Part shown: piece after piece, positions 7,738 through 15,810 of the stretch
Layout: every line of letters starts with the position of its first letter
Position numbering within the stretch: position 1 is the stretch's first letter
NCBI RefSeq assembly: GCF_014203355.1
Contig: NZ_JACHIR010000002.1
Location: 496,001 to 560,000 of the forward strand
DNA length: 64,000 nucleotides
Source: Kutzneria kofuensis
GTDB lineage: Bacteria > Actinomycetota > Actinomycetes > Mycobacteriales > Pseudonocardiaceae
Direction: 5' to 3'
Notes under the pieces: model-generated
The model's database searches: none
Told to the model about the DNA's origin: nothing
Seen by the model: the letters and a program-made list of their open reading frames with translations, nothing else
Program-made: the position numbers and the translations under genes

Positions 7738-9555
7738 ATGACGTCACGGAACCAGCGGCTGCGGGTCGCGATCGTGGGCTGCGGGCCGCGCGGACTGGCC
7801 GTGCTGGAACGGCTCCTGGTCCGGCTGCGCCGCCGCCCGGGCGGCCAAGAGGTCGTGATCTGGGCTCTGGACCCGGTTGAGCACGGCTCCGGCCAGGTGT
7901 GGCGGAGCGACCAGCCCGAGTGGTACGCGACCAACGCCACCGCCGCCGAACTGACGGCGCAGTCCCTCGATTCGCCGGGCACACCGCGGTCGTTCGCCGA
8001 GTGGGCCGGGCACGACGCCGACTCCGCCCGGCAGACGTACCCCAGCCGGGCGAAATACGGCCGCTACCTGAGGGAGACCTTCGCCCGGCTGTGCGCGTCC
8101 GCCCCGCCCGGCGTGCGGGTGTTCCCGTTGACCGGCACCGCGACGGCACTGCGCCGTGTGGACGGTCAACTGCACCTCACCGTCGACAATGGACATCCTG
8201 ATCTCGTTGTGGACAAGGTTGTCCTGGCCACCGGCCACAGTGGTCTGGAGCCCGACGACGAGGAGCTCCGGCTGATGAACCATGGCCGCTACATCCGCGG
8301 TGGCATGGCCGCGACGATGCCGTTGGACGACATCGAACCGGACAGCACGGTCGCGATCCGCGGCCTGGGCCTGACGTTCTACGACGTCACCCGCGCGCTG
8401 TCGGTGGGTCGAGGTGGCCGCTTCGTCCGGCTGGCCGGTGAATTGCGCTATGTGCCCAGCGGCTTGGAGCCGCGGATGGTCGCCGGGTCGCGCAGCGGCC
8501 TGCCCTTCCTCGCCCGCGCCGAGCTGACCGAGCCCGCCGAGCTCGCTCCGCGCCCGGTCATCCTCACCGAGGACAAGCTGGCCGAGCTGCGCGCGGCCGC
8601 CGCCGACCGCCGTGGTAGCGCGAAGCTGGACTTCGCCGCCGAGGTGGAGCCGCTGGTCCGGGCCGAGCTCGAGTACGCGTACTACCGCTGCATCGTGCGC
8701 CAGCGGCACGGCGACGAGGCGGCCGCCGCCTTCAGCCTCGACGCGCTGGCCGACTTCGACCTGGACGACGTGCCGCCCTTCGACGTCGGCAAGCTGGCCG
8801 CTCCCTTCGCCGACCAGGGGTTCGGCGGCCCGGACGAGTTCCGGTCCCGGCTGCTCGGCGTTTTGCGCGAGGACGTGGCCAGGGCCTCGGCCGGGTCGAC
8901 CATCGACCCCGTCAAGGCGGCGCTGGAGGTGATGCGCTCGCTGCGCCCGGCCATGCCGGACGTGGTGGACTTCGACGGCCTGCTGCCGGACTCGCAGCGG
9001 GATTTCCTGACGCGCTGGGCGCCGATGAGCTTCCTGCTGTCGGCCGGGCCGCCCGTGGCGCACGTCGAGCAGCTGGCGGCGTTGATCGAGGCCGGCGTGG
9101 TGGACGTCGTCGGCCCCGACGCGCGGTTCTCGGCCGGCGACTCGGGCCTGTTCGTGACGGAATCGCCCGCGGTGGCCGGTTCCCGGCGGTTGGCCGACGT
9201 CCTGCTGGACGCCCGGGCGCCGGGTGCGGACCTGCGCCGCGACACCAACCCGCTGCTGCGCCAACTGCTGGCCGACGGCATGATCAGCGAGCACGTCAAC
9301 GCGGACCCGGCCACCGGGCGGCGGTTCGCCAGCGGCGGCCTGGCCGTCACCAGGTCCCCCTTCCACGTGGTCGACGCCCGGGGCGTGCCCGACCGCGACA
9401 TCCACGCCATCGGGGTCGTCACCCAGAACACCCGCTGGTTCACGCAGGTCGGCACCGGCCGGCCGGGACAGGACAGCCCGTTCCGCCGCGACGCCGACGC
9501 GATCGCCGGCGCCGTGCTGGCCGGGGAGGTGCGATCGTGGCCGATTCCGGCTTGA
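7738..9555 (+). CDS. FAD/NAD(P)-binding protein (NAD_binding_9 type)
   Basis: A 605-residue flavoprotein-like enzyme. The N-terminal dinucleotide-binding fold is clear (RVAIVGCGPRGLAVLERLL, residues ~9-27), with a second conserved element VVLATGHSGLEPDDEE. This matches the large FAD-NAD(P)-binding family (HI0933/YdhS-like) whose members act in amino-acid or natural-product oxidation but mostly lack a known substrate. The 3' end overlaps the GTG of the following YbdK/GCS2-type ligase by 19 nt, so translation is coupled and the two probably act on the same metabolite. A SigB-like promoter lies at 7687-7711. The reaction is unknown. Confidence 0.8.
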   Translation: MTSRNQRLRVAIVGCGPRGLAVLERLLVRLRRRPGGQEVVIWALDPVEHGSGQVWRSDQPEWYATNATAAELTAQSLDSPGTPRSFAEWAGHDADSARQTYPSRAKYGRYLRETFARLCASAPPGVRVFPLTGTATALRRVDGQLHLTVDNGHPDLVVDKVVLATGHSGLEPDDEELRLMNHGRYIRGGMAATMPLDDIEPDSTVAIRGLGLTFYDVTRALSVGRGGRFVRLAGELRYVPSGLEPRMVAGSRSGLPFLARAELTEPAELAPRPVILTEDKLAELRAAAADRRGSAKLDFAAEVEPLVRAELEYAYYRCIVRQRHGDEAAAAFSLDALADFDLDDVPPFDVGKLAAPFADQGFGGPDEFRSRLLGVLREDVARASAGSTIDPVKAALEVMRSLRPAMPDVVDFDGLLPDSQRDFLTRWAPMSFLLSAGPPVAHVEQLAALIEAGVVDVVGPDARFSAGDSGLFVTESPAVAGSRRLADVLLDARAPGADLRRDTNPLLRQLLADGMISEHVNADPATGRRFASGGLAVTRSPFHVVDARGVPDRDIHAIGVVTQNTRWFTQVGTGRPGQDSPFRRDADAIAGAVLAGEVRSWPIPA

Positions 9556-10634
9556 CCTTCGGCGTCGAGGAGGAGTTCCTCGTCGTCGACGCCACCGGCC
9601 GCCCCGTGCCGGCGGGCCGCTCCGTGCTGGGCGGCTCCGGCGGCGAGACCGACGAGCTCCAGCACGAGATGATCGCCTGCCAGGTGGAGTCGGCGACGCC
9701 GGTTTGCACCGGCGTGGGCGAGCTCCTCGGCCATCTGTGCCGGCTGCGCGAGACGCTGTCGGCGTCCGCCCGCGAGCGGGACCTCCGGCTCATCGCCAGC
9801 GGCACGCCGCCGCTGCCGGAGGCCACTCCCCCGCCGCTGACGTCCGAACGCCGCTACCACCAGATCGCCAGCCACTTCCGCAGCCTGCTCAAGTCGGCCA
9901 ACGTCTGCGGTTGCCACGTGCACGTCGGCGTGCCCGACCGGGAGACCGGGCTGCACGTGCTCAACCACCTGCGGCCGTGGCTGCCGGTGCTGCTGGCGGT
10001 CAGCGCGAACTCCCCGTTCAACGACGGCGCCGACACGGGCTACGCCAGCTGGCGGCACATGCAGATGTCGAACTGGCCCTCCGCCGGGCCGCCGCCGTAT
10101 CTGCGGTCGCTGGACGAGTACGACTCCACGCTGGACACGATGACTCGCTCCGGGGCGTTGCTGGATCCGGCGATGGCGTACTGGGACATCCGGCTCTCGC
10201 CGACGTACCCCACGGTGGAGATCCGCGTCTGCGACGTCACCATCACCGCGCAGGAGGCCGCGCTGATCGCCGTCCTGGTGCGCGGATTGGTCGCCCTGGC
10301 GCTGCTCACCGACGACGACGCGCCCGAGGTGGCGCAGGAGGTCATCCGAGCGGACCTATGGCTCTCCGCGCGGGACGGGCTCCGTGGGCGCTGCGCCGCC
10401 CCCAGCGGCAGCCCGCCCGAGTTCCACGCCCTCGACCGGCTGGTCGCGGAGGTTCGCCCGGTGTTGGACGACGAGGACCAGGACTTCGTCGAGCGGGTGA
10501 CCCGTCAGCTCGGCCGGGTCGGTGCCGGCGCGTCACGGCAACTCGCCGCTTTCGCCCGCGCCGGCAAACCCGAGGACGTCGTCACGATGCTCGCCGAAGC
10601 CACGGTCCCCTGTGACGCGCCGGCGTGTCCGTGA
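9537..10634 (+). CDS. Carboxylate-amine ligase, YbdK/GCS2 type (paralogue 1)
   Basis: A 365-residue member of the glutamate-cysteine ligase type 2 (YbdK/EgtA-like) family, which joins an amino-acid carboxylate to an amine or amino acid with ATP. Key motifs: GVEEEFLVVD at residues ~8-17, CGCHVHVGVPD in the centre, VSANSPF, and PTVEIRVCDV. The E. coli member YbdK has only weak glutamate-cysteine ligase activity, so the true substrate is open. The GTG at 9537 lies inside the 3' end of the FAD/NAD(P) gene (19-nt overlap). Two further paralogues are encoded at 17624-18697 and 21406-22488; this one looks closer to the third. Confidence 0.85.
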   Translation: MADSGLTFGVEEEFLVVDATGRPVPAGRSVLGGSGGETDELQHEMIACQVESATPVCTGVGELLGHLCRLRETLSASARERDLRLIASGTPPLPEATPPPLTSERRYHQIASHFRSLLKSANVCGCHVHVGVPDRETGLHVLNHLRPWLPVLLAVSANSPFNDGADTGYASWRHMQMSNWPSAGPPPYLRSLDEYDSTLDTMTRSGALLDPAMAYWDIRLSPTYPTVEIRVCDVTITAQEAALIAVLVRGLVALALLTDDDAPEVAQEVIRADLWLSARDGLRGRCAAPSGSPPEFHALDRLVAEVRPVLDDEDQDFVERVTRQLGRVGAGASRQLAAFARAGKPEDVVTMLAEATVPCDAPACP

Positions 10635-10638
10635 GCGG

Positions 10639-11808
10639 TCACGGCCGGAAGACCGCCCGCACGCAGCCGTCCGTCTTCTCCTTGAACATCTCGTATCCGA
10701 GCGCGCCCTCCTCCAACGGCAGCATGTGGGTGGCGAGGTGACTGGTGCTCAACTCCCCCTTGGCGATGCGGTCCAGCAGCATCGGCACGTAGCGCTGGCC
10801 GTGCTGCTGGGCGGCCCGCAACGTCAGCCCCTTGTTCATCAGCGCGCCGAGCGGGAACTTGTCCACGAAACCGGTGAACACGCCGAGCACGAACACGGAA
10901 CCGCCCTTGCGACAGTTGAAGACGGCCTCCCGCACCGCGATCGGCCGGTCGGTCTCCAGCTTGAGCTTGCTCTTGACCTGGTCGTACACGTGCTGCGGGC
11001 CGGGGCTGTGCGCCTCGCACCCCACCGCCTCGATGCACACGTCCGGACCGCGCCCACCGGTCTCCTCCCGCAGCGCGGCGCCGATGTCGACGGCCTCGTA
11101 GTTCAGCGTCTCCACACCGAAGACCCGCTCGGCCTGGCGCAGCCGGTAGTCGAACCGGTCGATGACGAGAACCCGTTCCGCGCCGAGCAGTTGGGCGGCC
11201 CGGGCGGCCATCTGCCCCACCGCGCCGCTCCCCCACACGGCGACGACGTCCCCGGGCTGGACGCCGCCGAGGTCCGCGCCCATCCACCCGGTCGGCACGG
11301 AGTCCGACGCGAACAACGCGCTCTGGTCGTCGACGCCGTCCGGGATCGGGATCGCGGTGTGGTCGGCGAACGGCACCCGGACGTACTCGGCGTGACTGCC
11401 CCGGAAGCCGCCCATGGCATGCGAGTAGCCGAAGATGCCGCCCGGGTCGGCGCCCCACAGCCCCTGGGTGATGCCGGGATCGGTGTTGGTGTTGTCGCAC
11501 AGGGACCACAGGTCGTGCCGGCAGTACCAGCACCGGCCGCAGCCGATGAACGAGCACACCACCACCCGGTCGCCCGGCTTGTGCCGGGTCACTCCCGGCC
11601 CCACCTCGACGACCTCGCCCATGAACTCGTGCCCAATGACGTCACCGGCCTGCATGAACGGGATGTGCCCGGTGAGCAGGTGCAGGTCCGAGCCGCAGAC
11701 GGTGCTCAGCCCCACCCGCAGCACCAGGTCCTCGGCGTCCTGGATGCGCGCGTCGGGCACGTCCTGCACCCGCACGTCGTTGACGCCCTCCCAGCACAGC
11801 GCCCTCAC
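10639..11808 (-). CDS. Zinc-dependent alcohol dehydrogenase, FdhA-like
   Basis: A 389-residue medium-chain dehydrogenase. Catalytic zinc ligands are seen in STVCGSDLHLLTGHIP and GDVIGHEFMGEVV; the four structural-zinc cysteines lie in CSFIGCGRCWYCRHDLWSLC. The nucleotide fold is present (VAVWGSGAVGQMAARAA). The length and the long insertion after EAVGCEAH resemble glutathione-independent formaldehyde dehydrogenases, which carry tightly bound NAD and dismutate formaldehyde. It is the last gene of a four-gene minus-strand operon and its ATG overlaps the preceding stop by 4 nt. The substrate is inferred. Confidence 0.88.
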   Translation of the reverse strand: MRALCWEGVNDVRVQDVPDARIQDAEDLVLRVGLSTVCGSDLHLLTGHIPFMQAGDVIGHEFMGEVVEVGPGVTRHKPGDRVVVCSFIGCGRCWYCRHDLWSLCDNTNTDPGITQGLWGADPGGIFGYSHAMGGFRGSHAEYVRVPFADHTAIPIPDGVDDQSALFASDSVPTGWMGADLGGVQPGDVVAVWGSGAVGQMAARAAQLLGAERVLVIDRFDYRLRQAERVFGVETLNYEAVDIGAALREETGGRGPDVCIEAVGCEAHSPGPQHVYDQVKSKLKLETDRPIAVREAVFNCRKGGSVFVLGVFTGFVDKFPLGALMNKGLTLRAAQQHGQRYVPMLLDRIAKGELSTSHLATHMLPLEEGALGYEMFKEKTDGCVRAVFRP

Positions 11809-12227
11809 AGCCGGCCCTCCTTCTGCGCCCGGCCCACGACCGCGCCCAGCAGCCGCCCGGCCGGCCCCGGATGTGCCGACCCCGGCGCGTCCGGGTGGAT
11901 CACGAGCCCCGTCTCGATCAGGGACTTCGCCTGCCGTAACGCCACCCGCAGATCCGACCGGGACACGCTCTCGTCGTCCGGCCGGGCCAGCAGTTCCGTG
12001 CCCTTGTCCCCGGCGGCCGGCCGCACCCGCAGCTCGACGCGATCACGCAGCCGGGCCAACGGTTCCGGCAGCGACTCGGCTGGTGTGAGCTGGTCGGGCG
12101 AGCAGTTGACCGTCACGGCGAGCCAGTGGTCGTCGCGGCTGTCGCTCGCGGCCTGGAGACGTCGTCCCAGCGCGATCGCCGCCGCGCCGACGCCGGCGAG
12201 GATTCCCGCCTTGGCTGCTGTTCTCAT
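11805..12227 (-). CDS. Hypothetical membrane-anchored protein, ADH-coupled
   Basis: A 140-residue protein that I cannot place in a named family. Residues 1-23 form a basic-hydrophobic segment (MRTAAKAGILAGVGAAAIAL), possibly one membrane anchor or an uncleaved signal. The rest is a soluble domain with alternating strands (WLAVTVNCSP, RVELRVRPA, TELLAR) that recalls part of an SRPBCC/cyclase-type fold. ATGA overlap with the ADH start (11808) suggests obligate co-expression. The ATG at 12227 is preceded by GAAGGCACGAGGT. Confidence 0.6.
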   Translation of the reverse strand: MRTAAKAGILAGVGAAAIALGRRLQAASDSRDDHWLAVTVNCSPDQLTPAESLPEPLARLRDRVELRVRPAAGDKGTELLARPDDESVSRSDLRVALRQAKSLIETGLVIHPDAPGSAHPGPAGRLLGAVVGRAQKEGRL

Positions 12228-12243
12228 ACCTCGTGCCTTCCGT

Positions 12244-13044
12244 TCAGTGGACGGTGGTGATCTGGTGGGTCTGGCCCCGCTCCAGGTAGTGCACCGAGGT
12301 CGACAGGTCGCTCGCCGCCATGACGTCGCGGAACTGCGACAGCGGCGTCTTGAACACGCCGTAGTCGTCGTAGTGGACCGGCACGGCGTGCCGCGGCTCG
12401 AGCATGGCCAGCAGGTCACGGCCCTGGAGGCCGTCCATGCTGACCAGAGCGCCGAGCACCCTGGTGCCGCCGAGGTGGACCACGGCGAGGTCGATCTCGG
12501 GGAACCGCCGGCCGATCTCGCCGAGTTCGTCGTGCATCAGCGTGTCGCCGGTCAGGTAGATCCGCAGCGGCCGCGCCCCGGCGTGCGACCGGTACTCCAG
12601 CAGCGTGCCCATGACCGGCGGCATCAGCCGCCCGACCAGGCCGAACGAGTGCCGGCCGGGCAGCGACGTCATGACCAGCGATGCCGGTCCGCTGCGCAGT
12701 TCCTGCTGCTGCCATGTCCGCAGCCCGACGGCCTCCCCGAAGCCGGAACTGTGCAGCCGGCGCGCGGCCTTCGGCGTGGTGACGACCGGCGTCGCGCGGT
12801 CAAGGCCACGCCGGGCCGTCCGGTCGAAGTGGTCGCCGTGCAGGTGCGAGAGCACGACGGCGTCCAGCGGCGGCAGCTCGTGGACTTGGAGGGCGGGTTC
12901 GGTTCGCCGCCGGCTGGCGAGGCCCTTGCCCAGGTAGGCCCACTGGCCCCGGCGCAGGAAGTTCGGGTCGGTGAGCACGGTGAACTCGTCCAGCCGCAGC
13001 AGGGTCGTGGCCGTGCCGATGAAGGTGATCGAGCCGGCCGCCAT
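12244..13044 (-). CDS. MBL-fold metal-dependent hydrolase (UlaG-like)
   Basis: A 266-residue metallo-beta-lactamase-fold hydrolase. The metal-binding motif is LSHLHGDHFDR (HxHxDH), with further ligands likely in LPGRHSFG, TGDTLMHDEL and AVPVHYDDYG. The overall pattern (FIGTATTLLRL at the N terminus, VVHLGGTRVLG near the end) matches UlaG-like or N-acyl-phosphatidylethanolamine phospholipase-like hydrolases. The ATG at 13044 is 1 nt after the upstream stop, so it sits in the operon that begins at 13393. The substrate is unknown. Confidence 0.85.
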   Translation of the reverse strand: MAAGSITFIGTATTLLRLDEFTVLTDPNFLRRGQWAYLGKGLASRRRTEPALQVHELPPLDAVVLSHLHGDHFDRTARRGLDRATPVVTTPKAARRLHSSGFGEAVGLRTWQQQELRSGPASLVMTSLPGRHSFGLVGRLMPPVMGTLLEYRSHAGARPLRIYLTGDTLMHDELGEIGRRFPEIDLAVVHLGGTRVLGALVSMDGLQGRDLLAMLEPRHAVPVHYDDYGVFKTPLSQFRDVMAASDLSTSVHYLERGQTHQITTVH

Positions 13045-13045
13045 C

Positions 13046-13393
13046 TCACGTCTGCCGATCGGCCTTCGGATGGGCCGGCTGCGCGGGCGTGCCGTGCGGC
13101 GGCGGCCCACCGGGCGGCGCGGCGGTCTGGCGGGTGACCGAGGGCCCCGCGTCGACGCCGGGCGGCTGCTCCGGCCGCCGCGCCGTCGGATCGCCGGTCG
13201 AGGGCTGGGCGCCGTGCCGGAGCGCGTCGACCCGAGCATCGATCATCTCCAGCACGGCGACCCGCCGGGCGTGCCCGTTCTCGTAGCCGCGGAGCTCGGT
13301 GAGATCGTCCTCGCGGAGGCTGCGGATCCGGTGTCGCAACGACGACACCGGCAGGTGGTCGTAGTCGGGCAAGGGGAGTTCCTGGTTGGTCAT
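13046..13393 (-). CDS. Small conserved actinobacterial protein
   Basis: A 115-residue protein. The first ~60 residues form a conserved helical module (LPDYDHLPVSSLRHRIRSL, then ELRGYENGHARRVAVLEMI), known from many short actinobacterial proteins and lipid-droplet-like proteins and resembling DUF8129. That family name is from memory and tentative. The last ~50 residues are a disordered Pro-rich tail (PPGGPPPHGTPAQPAHP). It is the first gene of the operon leading to the FdhA-like ADH and has a SigB-like promoter at 13404-13428. Confidence 0.65.
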   Translation of the reverse strand: MTNQELPLPDYDHLPVSSLRHRIRSLREDDLTELRGYENGHARRVAVLEMIDARVDALRHGAQPSTGDPTARRPEQPPGVDAGPSVTRQTAAPPGGPPPHGTPAQPAHPKADRQT

Positions 13394-13403
13394 GGGGAGC
13401 CGG

Positions 13404-13428
13404 ATACCCGTGCGCCGGGCGGACAATC
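13404..13428 (-). promoter_or_regulatory. SigB/SigF-like promoter for the 13393-10639 operon
   Basis: On the minus strand: GATT, 15 nt, GGGTAT, ending 10 nt before the ATG at 13393. It faces away from the promoter at 13433-13457. Confidence 0.55.
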
Positions 13429-13432
13429 GCCC

Positions 13433-13457
13433 GATTAGCGGCCGGGCCGACGGGTAG
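13433..13457 (+). promoter_or_regulatory. SigB/SigF-like promoter for the PP2C gene
   Basis: GATT, 15 nt, GGGTAG, ending 9 nt before the ATG at 13467. It forms a tight divergent pair with 13404-13428. Confidence 0.45.
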
Positions 13458-13466
13458 CCGTGCGGT

Positions 13467-14645
13467 ATGAGTGCGCCCAGTTCCGTGGCACGGATGCTGG
13501 CCGGCCTGTTGGAGGCGAGCCACCTGGCCACCTTCGACGACCTCGCCGGCCTCGTCGCCGGGCACGGGGCGGCGGCCGGCCTCACGGACGTGGTGGCGTA
13601 CCTGGCGGACCTACGTGAGGAGCACCTCGTCCGTCTGGACGACACCGCGGAAAGGTTGGCGATCGACACCACCGCGGCCGGCTGGGCGTTCCGGAACGTG
13701 CAGGTGGTCACCAGCCAGTCGTCGCTGTGGGTTCCCATGCTGGACGGCACCGAGCGCATCGGCGTGCTCGGCGCGACGGCCGGCGACGACGACACGGTGG
13801 CGAGGCTGCGGGCCCTGGCCTCGCTGGCGGCGCTGCTGATCGTCAGCAAACGTCTGCACAGCGACAGCTACCCGACAGTCGTCCGGTCCCGTCCGATGTC
13901 GCTGCCGTCGGAGGTGATCTGGCCGCTGATGCCGCCGCTGACCTTCGCCACCAAGGACCTCGCCGTGGCCGGAGTCCTCGAGCCGGCGTACGAGATCGGC
14001 GGCGACGCGGTGGACTACGCGGTGTCGCCGGACCTGCTGCACCTGTCCGTCTTCGACGCGATGGGGCACGACCAGTCCGCCGGCCTGACCGTCACCCTCG
14101 CCACCGGCGCGTGCCGCAACACCCGCCGGCGCGGCGCGCCGCTGGCGGAGATCGGGGACGCGATCGACGACGCCATCGCACGGCAGTTCGACCGGAAGCG
14201 TTTCGCCACCGGCGTGCTGGCCCACCTTCGGCCCTCGACCGGCCTGCTCACGTGGGTCAACCGCGGCCACCCGCCGCCGCTGCTGATCCGGCAGGGCCGA
14301 TGGCTGACCACTTTGCGCTGCCCGCCCGCGCCGCCGATGGGCTTCGACCTGGGCATCCCCGCGACCGAGTGCCGGTACCAGCTGCAGCCCGGCGACCGGG
14401 TGCTGTTCTACACCGACGGCATCACCGAGGCGCGGGACGACCAGGGCCGCGAATTCGGGCTGCAGCGGTTCACCGACCTCGTCGCCCGCGGCGCCGCCGA
14501 CGGCTACCCCGCGCCGGAAACCCTGCGGCGGCTGATGCGTGCCGTGCTTTCGCACCAGCACGGCCGGCTGCAGGACGACGCCACCGCGCTGCTGCTGGAG
14601 TGGCGCGGCGACCAGCAACACCGGCTGACGATCGGTTCCGCCTGA
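13467..14645 (+). CDS. PP2C-type (SpoIIE/RsbU-like) phosphatase
   Basis: A 392-residue protein. The N-terminal ~165 residues form a GAF-like or effector domain (start ARMLAGLLEASHLATFDDL). Residues ~170-385 are a PP2C/SpoIIE domain with acidic metal-binding motifs (EIGGDAVDYAV, VFDAMGHDQSAG, FYTDGITEARD, LQDDATALLLE). In SigB-type systems such enzymes dephosphorylate STAS anti-anti-sigma factors, and STAS proteins are encoded at 33128 and 34259. No transmembrane helix was seen, so it should be cytoplasmic. Regulation by the SigB-like promoter upstream would make a feedback loop. Confidence 0.88.
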   Translation: MSAPSSVARMLAGLLEASHLATFDDLAGLVAGHGAAAGLTDVVAYLADLREEHLVRLDDTAERLAIDTTAAGWAFRNVQVVTSQSSLWVPMLDGTERIGVLGATAGDDDTVARLRALASLAALLIVSKRLHSDSYPTVVRSRPMSLPSEVIWPLMPPLTFATKDLAVAGVLEPAYEIGGDAVDYAVSPDLLHLSVFDAMGHDQSAGLTVTLATGACRNTRRRGAPLAEIGDAIDDAIARQFDRKRFATGVLAHLRPSTGLLTWVNRGHPPPLLIRQGRWLTTLRCPPAPPMGFDLGIPATECRYQLQPGDRVLFYTDGITEARDDQGREFGLQRFTDLVARGAADGYPAPETLRRLMRAVLSHQHGRLQDDATALLLEWRGDQQHRLTIGSA

Positions 14646-14658
14646 GCAGAACGGGTAT
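14634..14658 (+). promoter_or_regulatory. SigB/SigF-like promoter for topoisomerase IB
   Basis: GGTT, 15 nt, GGGTAT, ending 9 nt before the ATG at 14668 and overlapping the 3' end of the PP2C gene. Confidence 0.5.
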
Positions 14659-14667
14659 TCCGGCTCT

Positions 14668-15645
14668 ATGCGGTTGAGACGGAGCCGGCTGACCGGCGAG
14701 TGCATCACCCGGCGTCGCCGTGGCCGCGGGTTCGGCTACCAGCACTACGACGGCACGCCCGTGACCGATCCCGCCACCCTCGACCGGATCCGGGCGCTGG
14801 CCATTCCACCCGCGTGGCGGGACGTGTGGATCTGTCCCTGGCCCAACGGCCACATCCAGGCCACCGGCACCGACGACGCGGGCCGTAAGCAGTACCTCTA
14901 CCACACCCAGTGGCGGGAGGACCGCGACCGGCAGAAGTTCGACCGTGTCCGCAAACTCTCCGCCAAGCTTCCCGCCCTGCGCCAGCAGATCGCCACCGAC
15001 CTCGACGCCGGCGGCCTGGCCCGCCAGCGCGTCACCGCCGTCGCCCTTCGCATGCTCGAACAGGGCGTCTTCCGCATCGGCAACGACGAGTACGTCGAGT
15101 CCAACGGCACCTACGGCGTGTCCACTCTGCTCCGTACCCACGTCACCGTCCGCCGCGACCGCCTGGACTTCTGCTTTCTCGCCAAGGGCAAGAAGGAACG
15201 CCGCGTCGCCCTGGAGGATCCCGAGCTGGCCAAGGCCGTCTCCAGCCTCAAACGCTCCCGTACCGGCAGTGACCGATTGCTCATGTACCGCAACGGCAAG
15301 GACTGGCGTCCCCTCGATTCCCAGGACGTCAACGAGCGCCTGCACGAGCTGGTCGGCGACGAGTTCACCGTCAAGGACCTCCGCACCTGGAACGCCACCG
15401 TGCTCGCCGCCGTCATCCTCGCCGGCCGCAAGGGCCAGGGCAGCAAGCGCACCGCCGTCCGCGAGATGTTCAAACAGGTCGCGCACCACCTCGGCAACAC
15501 CCCCGCCATCGCCCGCAAGTCCTATGTGGATCCCCGGGTCGTCCGCGCCTTCGAGCAGGACATGACCATCCGCCCCGCCACCGACCTCGAACGGGTGGAA
15601 CGCTCCGTGGCCCGCCTCCTCACCCGCATCAACTTCGACGACTGA
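14668..15645 (+). CDS. DNA topoisomerase IB (poxvirus-like)
   Basis: A 325-residue type IB topoisomerase, relaxing supercoils through a 3'-phosphotyrosine intermediate. The N-terminal domain has the family motif RGFGYQHYDGTPV and IPPAWRDVWICPWPNGHIQA. The catalytic domain contains FLAKGKKERRVAL (active Lys region), TVKDLRTWNATV (Arg) and the nucleophilic Tyr in ARKSYVDPRVV. Length is typical of bacterial members, which are common in actinobacteria and induced by stress in several species. The 3' end is followed by a large inverted repeat that may end transcription. Confidence 0.93.
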   Translation: MRLRRSRLTGECITRRRRGRGFGYQHYDGTPVTDPATLDRIRALAIPPAWRDVWICPWPNGHIQATGTDDAGRKQYLYHTQWREDRDRQKFDRVRKLSAKLPALRQQIATDLDAGGLARQRVTAVALRMLEQGVFRIGNDEYVESNGTYGVSTLLRTHVTVRRDRLDFCFLAKGKKERRVALEDPELAKAVSSLKRSRTGSDRLLMYRNGKDWRPLDSQDVNERLHELVGDEFTVKDLRTWNATVLAAVILAGRKGQGSKRTAVREMFKQVAHHLGNTPAIARKSYVDPRVVRAFEQDMTIRPATDLERVERSVARLLTRINFDD

Positions 15646-15646
15646 C

Positions 15647-15762
15647 CCCCGCGAGTCACGCTCTGGGACACACCGAATGTCGCTTTCGGGCAGAAGTGAG
15701 CCTCGAATCTCAGTTCTGCTCGAAACCTACATTCGGTGTGCCGGAGAGCGTGACTCGCCGGG
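15647..15762. repeat. Long imperfect inverted repeat, possible dispersed palindrome
   Basis: Left arm (15652-15695) begins CGAGTCACGCTCTG and contains ACACCGAATGT; right arm (15714-15757) is its near-complement and ends AGAGCGTGACTCG. The arms are about 44 nt with a few mismatches around an 18-nt spacer. The complementary CCCCG/CGGGG flanks extend it further. It can fold into a long hairpin after topoisomerase IB, so it may terminate transcription, but its size and uneven mismatches are more like a mobile palindromic repeat. Confidence 0.75.
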
Positions 15763-15776
15763 GTCGGGGACATCTG

Positions 15777-15801
15777 GTTTGGACTGGTCAGCTGGGGTTA
15801 T
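15777..15801 (+). promoter_or_regulatory. Weak SigB-like promoter for the methyltransferase
   Basis: GTTT, 15 nt, GGTTAT, ending 9 nt before the GTG at 15811. The -10-like hexamer departs from GGGTAT, so the call is tentative. Confidence 0.3.
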
Positions 15802-15810
15802 TCCGGAGCG

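Noticed and set aside
10522-13137. A plus-strand frame of 871 codons opposite the ADH/MBL operon
   Set aside because: No recognisable domain; antisense to four genes with strong motifs.
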